Assembly: GCA_944548615.1 (NCBI GenBank)
Contig: OX155976.1
Span: 6,050,952-6,114,951, forward strand
Reading direction: 5' to 3'
Length of the DNA: 64,000 nucleotides
Source of the DNA: Micropterix aruncella
Taxonomy: Eukaryota > Arthropoda > Insecta > Lepidoptera > Micropterigidae
Shown: positions 54,961-64,000 of the stretch, in pieces
Position numbering within the stretch: position 1 is the stretch's first letter
How the letters are laid out: every line of letters starts with the position of its first letter
Position numbers and translations under genes: made by a program
Notes under the pieces: generated by a model
The model's database searches: none
What the model was told of the DNA's origin: nothing
What the model saw: only the letters and a program-made list of their open reading frames with translations

Positions 54961-56170
54961 AAATCGGTTGGGAGCGGGGGTTGCATTAGTTAAGATTAGT
55001 CGGCAAAGAAAGCCACCCTTGACAATGTTTACATAAAAAGATAAAACGTATTTAATGCTAATATAATACGTATGTTTGTGTGTACGTATGTATGATCAGG
55101 TTTTTAGGCTTGGTGACAATTTTTGTCTCCAAGTAATAAATATTTTGTTATTTATAAGTTTATAATACATTTGCTCTTAATAACACAGTATTTGTCTCCT
55201 AGCAACTAATACCTTGTCGAGGTTATCAGCTTCAAATTTATATTTTCGGTCTGGAGCCCTAAAAATGACATTACCAACATATTTTTCGTTTTAATACAGA
55301 CATACTTCCATAAATATTTATGACATGGCAACGTGTGCTGAGAATAATTAAAATGTATTAGTCACGACGCGTGCCACCCCAACGATTCTATGCTGCGATT
55401 CCCCCCTTTCAGAGTCGTTATACTGCACTTGCTTCGATGCAGCGATGGGGAGACAATCCAGCCGGAATAGGGCGGTCATACGCCCGCGCCGGTGCGGTTA
55501 GAAAATGCAGTACGGCAGCTGATTACGGTAAAACAACGGCCGAACCAATTTTGGCTCAAAATCTGAAGATATAGATATTACAGATTTACAGTTTTAAAGA
55601 TTATACTTAATAATTACTACTCAATATTTTTTTATGTGAGGCAAACTTGCAATTTCTTGGATAATTGAAATATTTTATAAATTTTATAGACTTTGTAATC
55701 ATATAGTTTTCACTATTTTATTTTTTTAATAAATTATATATTATTCCTAGACTATTTAAATATTGTTTTAATTATATTTCGATTACTGTTAATCATTTAT
55801 TATACCTACTCTTAAAATGTTAATATTATTTAATTGGAAAACACATTTATGAGAATATTAAAATAATATATTTTTTATGTGCACATATGTATATTTATTC
55901 TATTTAAGTATTTATGATATACCTACTTATTATTAGTAATTATTAAAATTATTTATTACTACCTGTTACTTGTTGTTATGTATTACTTATATGCAGTTAT
56001 TCAATTATTGTCTACTGAAAGTTTATTTTTTAATCTAAATTAATTCCAAAATTTTGTTTTAAAAGATAATTATTTTAATAACCATTTTTATTACGTTAAC
56101 ATGACGTTAACCGACTCTGCATAGTTAGGAAAGACACAAAACATATTTAATTTAAATACTAACTATGTAT
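54961..56170. other. Unassigned, mainly AT-rich interval
   Basis: A short GC-richer patch at 55365-55560 carries a 67-codon frame with no recognised domain. The rest is very AT-rich. Confidence 0.35.
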
Positions 56171-56838
56171 TTTAACCGACGTCAAAAAAAGGAGACGGTT
56201 ATCAATTCGGTTGCATCTTTTTTTTTTAAATGTTTGTTACCTCAGAACTCTGCCATTTATGAACAGATTTGGAAAATTCTTATTTATTCGAAAGAATATA
56301 CTTACAGATTGGTCTCATTTTTATCAAAATCCTGTTCTGCTGATGGGATCCATGAGGAATTAAGGGAACTCCTCAAATATTATCATATGAAATCGAAAAT
56401 TTACATGTTGGTTCATTTCCGATGACAGTTAATTTATTTTTATGGTAAGCATGACCTGATTCTAAACCATGGGTTGTCTCCCGACGAGGGAACTCCTCAA
56501 CGGTCAACAGCACAGACCCCAAATTTTGTAAACTCATTCATTTATGATAGCCCGTTCGAAGTTTTATCATGACATGGCTGCTGCACCCAGGGTTGGCTCC
56601 CGACGAGGAAACTCATCAACGGTTAACAGCACAGACACAAAATTTTGTATATGTATTCAATTACGACAACCCGTTCTAAGTTTCACCATGGACTGCGGCA
56701 ACCAGGGTTGGCTTCCAACGAGGGAACTCCTCTACTGTCGACAGCACAACACATACATGAAATTTTGTATATGCATTCAATTATGATAGCCCGTTCTAAG
56801 TATCACTATGACATGGCTGCTACACTTTGGAGTCGGTT
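56171..56838. mobile_element. TIR element with internal minisatellite
   Basis: The left end is TTTAACCGACGTCAAA. The right end, read backwards, is AACCGACTCCAAA. Between them three units (56471, 56590, 56705; spacing 119 and 115) carry GGGTTGGCTCCCGACGAGG, then AACAGCACAGAC and TGATAGCCCGTTC. It is non-coding. Elements with this type of end are common in moths and butterflies, as I recall. The superfamily is uncertain. Confidence 0.65.
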
Positions 56839-57500
56839 TTTCTTTTTGTTAAAATTTTGTCTATTATGTTACTTTGATCTTACATTAAATAAGTTAAATA
56901 AATCAATCAATATTTTATAAAATCGATATTTTTTATTTTTTTATTATTATAATTATTGTATTTTTTTATTTCATCGATAAATCAATTATTTGAAAATATG
57001 CGTCTATTCGAATGCAATGTTTATTCAAAAGTTCAAAGCAATCGGTGAAGAAGTTTTCGAGATTAGGGGATACAAACGAACAGTTACATTTTTATTTATG
57101 AAGAGGTTATTAATGAAACATAAATATTAAATTATTTCGTGTGATATTGCACTGAATGTAGGCGTAAAACGCGAGACTAAAAATGTTACATTTCGAAATC
57201 ACATTTCAAAAGTTGTCAAATTTTGAAAATTCCGAGCGTCAGAAAAGTCAAATTTATCTATAAATGATATGGTTTGTCACTTAGCATTTTTAATGTTTCC
57301 GATTGCAATTGTTAAATTTAATTTTCATGGATTTTGATCGACATGAGATTTTCTTAGTTATACTATAAATCTATCTTTCTAAGATTTATGCCGTTGCTTG
57401 CAAATTTCTCGGATTCTTAAAAAATATAAGAGTCACAGACGTCCGCGACAAGAGTGACTCTTAATCTTTTTTAGGTGCAATCTCCAATCGGAGGTCGGCG
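56839..57500. other. Unassigned interval
   Basis: AT-rich and no gene seen. The direct left flank of the next element is AATCGGAGGTCGGCG. Confidence 0.4.
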
Positions 57501-59403
57501 CCACATTGGGCAAAATGTGCACATTTTTTACGGCGCCAAAAATCAAAAAATCAAATTCGGTAAATATACATAATTCAATTTGGAAAGTCTACCTCAGCAT
57601 TCCTTACGCACGAAACAACGAAAGGATTTTAAAATAATAGAAAAAAAAACGGTTTAATTGGCTTCATAAAAGTTGGGTCTTCCCGCTACCTGGAAAATTG
57701 CATCCCTTTGTGTGCAAAATTTAGTGCCAATAAGTTGTGTTTTAATACAATATCCGCGTACCAAATTAATATTTTCCACCATGGATATTTTACCTAGCAG
57801 TAAGTGCTTCATTTTAAAATATTTATTATATACACAGTAATGCACAGATTTTAAAAATAATTCCACATTTTATAGGAAGTCATCAAGTGTTCGATTTCAT
57901 TGTAGTTTTTTAAAAAAGTTCCATCGAGTTCCACTCTATTCATACCTTTGACTCAAAGATTTTAATGTTTTCTTTCATTTAAAAGCAATTGTAGTCCCAA
58001 CTTATTCCAACTTTTGATTTAATTTATCTTTATTTTCAGTTAGTGGAAATAATTTCATAGTCAGTAAAAATTACTCGGAAAGAACTATTTTTATAGGTAA
58101 AAACAGAAAAGTTTTTTAAGCTGTCGTTATCAAAGTGTAATAAAAGACTAGTGAGTTATATTTTGGAGAAATTTTACATTGACAACTTTACTTCGCAGTT
58201 GCAAAAAATCTGTCAAAAACTCAGTTAAGGTTTTTGTAACGAAGTTTATAGCCAAATGGAAGGAGAGTCATTACATTCAAGAGAAGTTTCTAGAAAAGAA
58301 TTCACTGTGGATAGAAGGAGAAATCAAGCTACCTCGATTGCGTGAAGTCAGTCAAAGGAAACAAAAGTATCAACGAAAAGATAGACCAAAAAACATTTTC
58401 TTTGTCAACAAGTCGTATAAAGAGGTGTCAACAAGTCGTACAAAGAAGTGTTCAATCGCTCATAAGGAATATTTCTCCCGAGCAGCTTAGATATGCGGCT
58501 GAATCTAGCTTGTTCCAGTCTGGGAAAAGAAGAACTGCAAAAGTTATGAAATTAGCGTTAGAAGCTTCACCCAAAAAGCTAAAGAAAATGCAACGATTAA
58601 CCAATTCTACGTACACTGCGTTTACGCCAGAAGAAGCATTGGCTCTCATAGTTGAAACAAGCCTAAGTAAGGGAGACTACATACAAATTCAAAGAGGAGC
58701 AAAATCACGAGGAGCATCTTTGTACACAGCATACAATGTTATATCTCAAGTCAAACCAACTTGCTCGCTTCGAAAATCTGTCGTGCATAAAAAGCTAGAT
58801 TTTCTTTGCTTCCAACTATATGGATTTTATATAATAAGTGATTCTGTGCATAAGCTACTCATCCATGGCAGCGACGTTATAGCTTTTTTGACATTGCCTG
58901 TAGGCCAGCTCTCAGGCGATGTTTTGGAAATTAGATAGAAAGACTACAAAAACGTTAGGCTATTTCACTCGAGAAAAACCAGTAGAAAAGATACTAACAC
59001 AGATATTATTCACTGGATGCTAATTAATTCGAATTCTCTGATTACTTCGAAGCGGCATCAACAACGAAAAAAGAATAATGCATTCAGTAATCAAGTGTTG
59101 ACAATGATTACAATTGCCGCATATTTAGAAAATATTTCTCCAGGAATGGCTATTGATCAAGAGGTTGACGATGAGGAAGAACAAAGTGATTCCAGTATGT
59201 TTAATTAGTTTAATTTTATCTTATTTTCAATATAATTTTATATTTTTTTATTTTGAATAGCTTTTTAATTTGTATAGGCTTAAACTACTTAAAACATACA
59301 GTTAAATGATCAGTTTTCAACTTCCATATTAAAAATGCTTCCTATTATTAGTTATCCCAAAAACATTTTTGTCGCCGTAAATAGGCTCTTTTGCCCAGTG
59401 TGG
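57501..59403 (+). mobile_element. TIR-bounded DNA transposon, unclassified, 1.9 kb
   Basis: The left terminus is CCACATTGGGCAAAA and continues to TTACGGCGCCAAAAAT. The right terminus read backwards is CCACACTGGGCAAAA, continuing to TTACGGCGACAAAAAT. The inverted repeats are about 40 bp with one 4-base length difference. The only coding remnant inside (58179-59208) belongs to an uncharacterised insect protein family. The flanks CGGCG and CGGTC agree in three of five bases and are not a convincing duplication. The CACA(C/T)TG start is reminiscent of Transib termini, but the protein is not Transib-like. I cannot assign a superfamily. Confidence 0.7.
58179..59208 (+). pseudogene. Broken gene of an uncharacterised transposon-associated protein family
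   Basis: The pieces recall a protein family common in insects and Hydra with no assigned function, recognised from memory. N-terminal part, frame 58179-about 58395: SLWIEGEIKLPRLREVSQR and KYQRKDRPK. Then, one frame over (58342-58938): SLSTSRIKRCQQ, EQLRYAAESSLFQSGKRRTA, TPEEALALIVETSLSKGDY and SLYTAYNVISQVKPTC. Next is SDSVHKLLIHGSDVI and TLPVGQLSGDVLEIR. After an in-frame TAG at 58936-58938, KDYKNVRLFHSRKTSRKDTN continues to an acidic tail EVDDEEEQSDSS. It has one frameshift, one nonsense codon, and a likely large internal deletion between VKPTC and SDSVHK. It cannot be functional. An ATG in good context (57781, CCACCATGG) followed by a GTAAGTG donor might be an upstream exon, but the phases did not resolve. 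Confidence 0.65.
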
Positions 59404-60050
59404 CGGTCATTATGGCCACTTGGGCCCGTGATGTTGCGACGCGGAACAACTCGGTGGTGCTTGAGTTGAACCATACATGCTTTGGGCATTCCACGTAGCA
59501 ACCCTAATGGCTAACCCCCCGGGGATTCTCCGCACCCTTTGACCATCTAAAGTCAGCCGGGGATTAAGAGCCATAGTTTTACTGTAATCAGCCATAATGA
59601 TTTTCCTGGGAAGGGGTTAGGCGGTGGTTTTTCCTTTGCCTTCCGCATCGCTGTTTGTTACCGAGGTAACAATTGTGACCCTCGATTGTACTGGTCTCCT
59701 TGACCTCCACTCTTGGGTCTACTGCATGCGCAGCTGCCCACTGCAGGGATGGAAGTGCTTATTTACTGGCGGCACATATTCGCCATGACACACGATACAC
59801 ATTGAACTTGTTTAGCACTTTTTAGGTAAGTCCTTTCCACCAAACTCCCCACTACGTTCACGTAACCTTGCCGCTGTGTGATTGGGGGCTGCTTATTCGG
59901 TATAATCACAGCTAACCATCATATCTAATGGCCGTTCACTATCTGCCACCTGTGAGCCCGATGGTAGCCTACAGCTCAAACCGATAAAGCCCTTCGGGAC
60001 GCGTCCCGTGTTTACCGCAACTGAATCCAGACTGTAGAATTGCAGTATAT
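59404..60050 (-). pseudogene. Probable RTE-type LINE 5' region
   Basis: A minus-strand frame (59410-59595) reads LDGQRVRRIPGGLAIRVATW then NAQSMYG, like the start of an RTE-clade endonuclease (RVATWN). The upstream GC-rich stretch to 60050 would be its 5' region. The endonuclease continues only a few dozen bases in a shifted frame before the TIR transposon. It does not resume on the far side at 57500, so this is a fragment. Confidence 0.5.
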
Positions 60051-60364
60051 TCACTAAATTTATTATTTAATTATTATTTATTGTTGAGAAAATTTCAAAA
60101 TATGTTGACACTGACCAAAATACATTTACGCTTAATATATTTATAGATAGTTACAAAAGTTACAAACCTTGAATGATTGAAGTTACAAAACTTCAATGCT
60201 ATAATGTTTAGGAGTTAAAACTTAAAAGGGTTTAAATATGGCGTAGTAGATAAAGGTGGTAATTTTATTAAACTGAGATTAACGGTTTTAAGCTTTGGAT
60301 CAAAGATATCAAGGAATATAATATGCTAAAAGTGCATATTATTGTATAATAATTACATTTTTAA
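60051..60364. other. Unassigned AT-rich interval
   Basis: No gene seen. Short duplicated phrase TTACAAA(A/C)CTT around 60160-60195. Confidence 0.4.
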
Positions 60365-60515
60365 AAATCGGTTGTGTCACCCTATGATTTTTCCTGCAAG
60401 TAGCCAATGATTTACTGGAGGATTTTGAGCGTGATATCCCTTCGGGTAGGGTGTTGACCTGATTGAAAGGGATAGTCGGAGACGAGCGCGGATAGTGAGA
60501 ATGCAACATATTAAT
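60365..60515. repeat. Interspersed repeat X, copy 2 (interrupted)
   Basis: Matches 22863-22980 (AAGTAGCCAA, TTGACCTGATTGAAAGGGAT, GAGAATGCAAC). The continuation found in copy 1 (TTAAACACGTTCGATTCAA) is displaced to about 62247, so about 1.7 kb has been inserted here. Confidence 0.6.
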
Positions 60516-60544
60516 GCCTTAAATGCGAGGCGTCCAATAATGGA

Positions 60545-60605
60545 TGTTTATGGCAAAATGTATACAAAATGTATATAAATTTATATAAATGTAAATGTAA
60601 ATGTG
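60545..60605. repeat. Left member of an inverted flank around the LINE
   Basis: GGCAAAATGTATA...TATAAATTTATA followed by (AAATGT)n. Its inverse TATAAATTTATATACATTTTGCC lies at about 62190-62213, preceded by (GTAAAT)n from 62165. Confidence 0.6.
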
Positions 60606-60645
60606 CGCCGCTCTATAGTAATCCGCTCTATAGTAATGCTATAAA

Positions 60646-62165
60646 AGGTATTTATTTCCAATACAACCATACAATTGTGTAGGAATGACAGTAATTAATC
60701 TTAAACTAGTTACTCAATTTAGACAAGAGATGATATACAATATATAGTTTTAAATTTACCAATTTACAAAAACATAGACTATATGATAACAGTTTACAAC
60801 AAAACAATTTACGGTAAATAATATGTATTAGATTAAATGGGTAGATACGATGCTATGTATTTACAAAATATTTTAAGAAGTCGTTATGGGCATACATGTT
60901 GATTTTAAGCAGATAGACTCGGATGGATCTCTTGAAAATATCGATGTTTTTAATTGCTTTTAATCTTTCGGGCAATTTATTGAAAAGTTTGAGGCCTAAG
61001 TATCGACTAGTCGCCTGGAACTTGGCAGTACGTGCTACGAACGGTTGGAGATACAGGGTTTTATTCCTGGTGTCATGCCGATGTACTTCCTCGTGGGATA
61101 TGGCCGAGCTCTTATTGCAATAGAATTCGCAAAGAGCTTCTTGAGCAAAAATCGCATATACGGTCAATATCCCTAGTTTTTGGAAGTGTTCACGACATGA
61201 CTGCCGTGGACCAATACCTACTATCGCACGTATGGCTCTTTTCTGGAGAGTGAATACACTGTTGATGTGTGCTGCATTACCCCATAAAAGAATACCATAG
61301 CGCAGGTGTGACTCAACTAGCGCGTAATAGGCCGATATTACTTCAGTTCTCTCCAAACAATTTCTGATGCGTAATAGAGCATAGCAGGCTGACGAAAGTT
61401 TTGACTTAACATGCTCTATATGTAGATTCCATGACATCTTTGCATCCAGATGTAGTCCGAGGAATTTAACTGATTCCGCAAGTTCAACCGGGTAGTTAAC
61501 TTTTATAGATGATGTCTTGTTATTAAAATTTAAAATAACAGTTTTAGACATATTTAGAGACATCTTGTTCGCATTAAACCAATCATCAAGTTCACCAAGA
61601 GATGTATTGAGATTGGCAGTGAGAGTAAATATGTTGTCAGCTTCAACTACAGCGCTAGTATCGTCTGCAAATTGGGTGACTTCACATTTAGATAGATTTG
61701 GACTCAGGTCATTTATGTAAATAATGAAAAGCAACGGTCCAAGAATTGAGCCTTGGGGTACTCCAATATTGACAGTAAGTATTTTGGAAGTTGCTACGGA
61801 CTCGATTAGATCTCTGCCAATATTGGCTATTTCCACTTTTTGCATTCTGTTTTGCAGATAAGTCTTGAATAGGTTATTTGCCGTACCTCGGATGCCATAA
61901 TAGTCTAATTTTGCAAGTAGAAGATCGGTTTGGACGCAATCAAAGGCTCGACTGAGGTCACAAAAAATGGCAGCCGAATACCTTTTCATATTTAGACATG
62001 TATGTATTTGATTGCAACACTTCAACATTGCCTGTTGGGTCGATTTCTTTTTCATAAAACCAAATTGTGTGTTGCTCAAAATATTATTTTTCTTCAAAAA
62101 CTCACGTATCCTGACTTCTATTATTTTTTCTAGAACCTTAGAGAATACGTAAACCCCACTCTATG
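60646..62165 (-). mobile_element. Jockey/CR1-type LINE, 5'-truncated
   Basis: Contains an intact RT-to-C-terminus frame (60853-62097). RT-like residues continue upstream (VYVFSKVLEKIIEVRI) to about 62160, where the element is cut off. The 3' UTR extends to about 60646 (GGAAATAAATACC on the minus strand). No ORF1 or endonuclease. Confidence 0.8.
60853..62097 (-). CDS. LINE reverse transcriptase, partial but open
   Basis: 414 codons without a stop. RT motifs are SNTQFGFMKKKSTQQAML (8-25), the catalytic Asp in FCDLSRAFDCV (D47), GVPQGSILGPLLF (112-124) and FADD (143-146, the FADD variant). These are followed by LNMSKTVIL and VKFLGLHLD. The post-RT region has HLRYGILLWGNAAHINSVF, LQKRAIRAI and DTRNKTLY. 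It lacks the endonuclease and the first part of RT, so this is a 5'-truncated copy, not a complete gene. The Met at 62097 is internal to the protein. It is the best-kept LINE frame in the window, so a recent insertion. The clade is uncertain between Jockey and CR1 groups. Confidence 0.85.
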   Translation of the reverse strand: MKKNNILSNTQFGFMKKKSTQQAMLKCCNQIHTCLNMKRYSAAIFCDLSRAFDCVQTDLLLAKLDYYGIRGTANNLFKTYLQNRMQKVEIANIGRDLIESVATSKILTVNIGVPQGSILGPLLFIIYINDLSPNLSKCEVTQFADDTSAVVEADNIFTLTANLNTSLGELDDWFNANKMSLNMSKTVILNFNNKTSSIKVNYPVELAESVKFLGLHLDAKMSWNLHIEHVKSKLSSACYALLRIRNCLERTEVISAYYALVESHLRYGILLWGNAAHINSVFTLQKRAIRAIVGIGPRQSCREHFQKLGILTVYAIFAQEALCEFYCNKSSAISHEEVHRHDTRNKTLYLQPFVARTAKFQATSRYLGLKLFNKLPERLKAIKNIDIFKRSIRVYLLKINMYAHNDFLKYFVNT

Positions 62166-62639
62166 TAAATGTAAATGTAAATGTAAATATAAATTTATAT
62201 ACATTTTGCCGTAGGCAAACCCGAGCTAATCGCCATTCATTTGAGGGGTTAAACACGTTCGATTCAACATGTCTTGCCGTATTTTCAACGTGAAAACAAA
62301 AATATTATTGACATCACGGCAGTTCGAAAAATACACGTCCCTATTTAACCCTGGCGCTCTGCAGTAGTCGGTAGAATATCGTAACGGTGGCAGGTTCAAT
62401 ACTCGGTCGCAGAAAATGGTATGGGAAATCATTTCGGAAATTTCGATTTATAGTGAACTTAAAAATTCAACGAAAAAAACAAATTTTGTATAGTGCGGTA
62501 ACGATAATCGGTGTGAGCTGGGTCGAACGGTGATGGCAAAGATTTGTGTAAGATTAAGTTGATTTTTGTTGATGTTACGAATTGGGTTTTTTTCTAGTAG
62601 TTTTTACTCGAAGATTACTTAATGGTTTTATATAAATCT
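62166..62639. other. Interval with (GTAAAT)n and repeat X remainder
   Basis: 62165-62185 is a short GTAAAT tandem run. The inverted flank TATACATTTTGCC ends near 62213. TTAAACACGTTCGATTCAA at 62247-62265 is the displaced part of repeat X. No gene to 62639. Confidence 0.5.
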
Positions 62640-63070
62640 GTGATTTTTACCCCAATAATTACATCATCGTCTTTAGCACTACAATTCATTGTAAGTTTTG
62701 GCTTCGTCGAGAATCTTTTTGGTATCCAGTTGTTTACTCCATGTCCAGGCTATGTCTTTAGCCACAGAATCAAGCCATTGCAGTTTTGGTCGTCCGACTT
62801 TCAGATGTCCCTTTTCCTAAAAACAATTTGTTTCAACGGCCTTTCATTAACCATCCTTTTTACATGAGTCTTCCGATTTGCAGGAGTCTCACAACATGCA
62901 CATCGTAATACAGGCTATACAGTTCTTACACTGTTTGTTTTTTCCTCTTAACATCCGAAGATCCTGCCAAGTATTTTACTCTCAAAGACATTGATTGCAT
63001 GTCCAACGGCTTCGGTAAAAGCCCACGTTTCTGAATAATAAGTCTATACTGGTCTGATATATGTCATATA
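62640..63070 (-). pseudogene. RTE-type LINE C-terminal fragment
   Basis: On the minus strand one frame reads KVGRPKLQWLDSVAKDIAWT and DTKKILDEAKTYNEL before a stop, matching the RTE C-terminus (GRP...W.D.V..D...W...A.D...W....EAK). Farther upstream is SETWAFTEAVGHAINVFESK then ILGRIFG (RTE: SE.W.....E..L.VFE.K.LR.IFG). The pieces are in different frames. A separate copy from the RTE remnant at 10258-11700. Confidence 0.65.
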
Positions 63071-64000
63071 GAGGGCTGCCTTCATTCTCCGGGATAGCGA
63101 GGGTTACGATCCGTCCGGATTTGTCTAGCTTTTTAATTTGTCTGATTTTTTACTTAAATGTTTTTGATATGAGAGTTAAATTAATCTTCAATCTATATTA
63201 AACTACTCGCAACTCGTTCAACTAGTTAATAAGTCTCATCTGAACTTAAAACAGTCAACTTCTAGTTCAAACGTAATATTCTTCAAAATATTTAAAAATA
63301 ATATTCTTCTTATAGACTTTATAGTCTTCTTTTACCAATAAACTTTTCTAATTCAAGCATAAAATATTAACCTTCTGTTACTAATATATAACTACTTCAA
63401 ACATGGAAAAATAATATTTGAATAGGAATGAAATATAACAGTTTTAGGCAAAATAATCTTTAACTTTAACGCGAGTTTTCTTAGCTATAACTTCCTATGC
63501 ATTCCAACTACAGATACCGTGTGAAGCAGCTGGCGTTCTTTTAAAACTGTTTTGTATAAATCTCAGTATGTCACATCTTTCAGATTATACTGAATCTAAC
63601 AGAGAATACAGCCAATCTGTTTCGCTCTTTTGTTCATTGTGCTGCCATCAGGGAAAATATCCCTTTACACTTGCGTTCTGGCAAGTGTAGAAAGGATAGC
63701 TGAAACGTAACTCTGGGGATTTTATTTAATAATTTATTTATTTCAGATATTAATTACTATAAAACATTAATTTTGCCTACAAAATGTCAGAAACCGAATG
63801 GCAAAACCTTAACCTAATGCTTATTTGATTCTGTCGCCCAACTGGGCAGTCTTTCCTAAACGTCATAATAATGCATTAAACTAAAAAAAACTGGTAAAAC
63901 AAAACGTTACAACATTTCCTTTCGAGGCATTAATCTTTCCTAAACGTAATATTGCATTTAACTTTTAAAAAAATGGTAGAACAAAAGGTTGCAATATTTT
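63071..64000. other. Unassigned AT-rich interval, tandem duplication at the end
   Basis: No gene. The last 150 bases hold two similar segments starting TCTTTCCTAAACGT (about 63850 and 63931), each with GGTA(A/G)AACAAAA and a GTTRCAA word. The second runs off the window. Confidence 0.5.

Noticed and set aside
1..64000. CRISPR array, bacterial operon, riboswitch or prophage
   Set aside because: No regularly spaced short repeats with unique spacers, no operons or ribosome binding sites. The composition and elements are those of an insect genome.

Overview
The window looks like non-coding, transposon-packed DNA from an insect, most likely a moth or butterfly. This is inferred from the AT-rich background, the lack of any operon or long host gene, the CR1/Jockey- and RTE-type LINE remnants, Helitron ends of the CTAG type, hAT-type MITEs and a tRNA-derived SINE that shares its tail with LINEs. 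I found no host protein-coding gene that I can defend. Nearly every long reading frame belongs to a mobile element or is a chance frame in a GC-rich repeat.

Layout. 1-5 kb: a Helitron-like copy, a foldback element, two copies of a GC-rich repeat called here family R, and a Helitron. 6-12 kb: a SINE copy, LINE pieces, family R, a second Helitron in opposite orientation, and an RTE LINE interrupted by family R. 12-15 kb: a 5S-rRNA-derived sequence and a CR1-like LINE ending in a TCTA microsatellite. 15.6-17.7 kb: a tandem array of about 355-bp units. 18.8-19.9 kb: a solo LTR nested in an older LTR fragment. 20-33 kb: family R copies, two hAT-type MITEs, LINE tails, an inverted Helitron-like copy, a hAT transposase fragment and another LTR fragment.

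33.9-47.7 kb: one complete 13.8-kb Ty3/Gypsy-type LTR retrotransposon on the minus strand. Its 1,978-bp LTRs are identical wherever I compared them. It has a 4-bp target duplication, a tRNA-Lys(CUU)-type primer site, gag, a canonical -1 slippery site, and pol with one frame break. It landed inside a SINE and split it in two.

48-64 kb: a second foldback element, more family R, LINE fragments, a TIR element carrying a minisatellite, and a 1.9-kb TIR-bounded element. That element carries a broken copy of an uncharacterised insect protein family and is the best candidate for an undescribed transposon. A 5'-truncated LINE with a long intact RT frame and an RTE fragment close the window.

The elements relate mainly by nesting: R in Helitron, R in RTE, LTR element in SINE, solo LTR in LTR. 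Target duplications, and in several cases an empty site elsewhere in the window, support the order of insertion. Ten R copies in 64 kb, several with 13-14-bp duplications, suggest a SINE-like family moved by LINE machinery.
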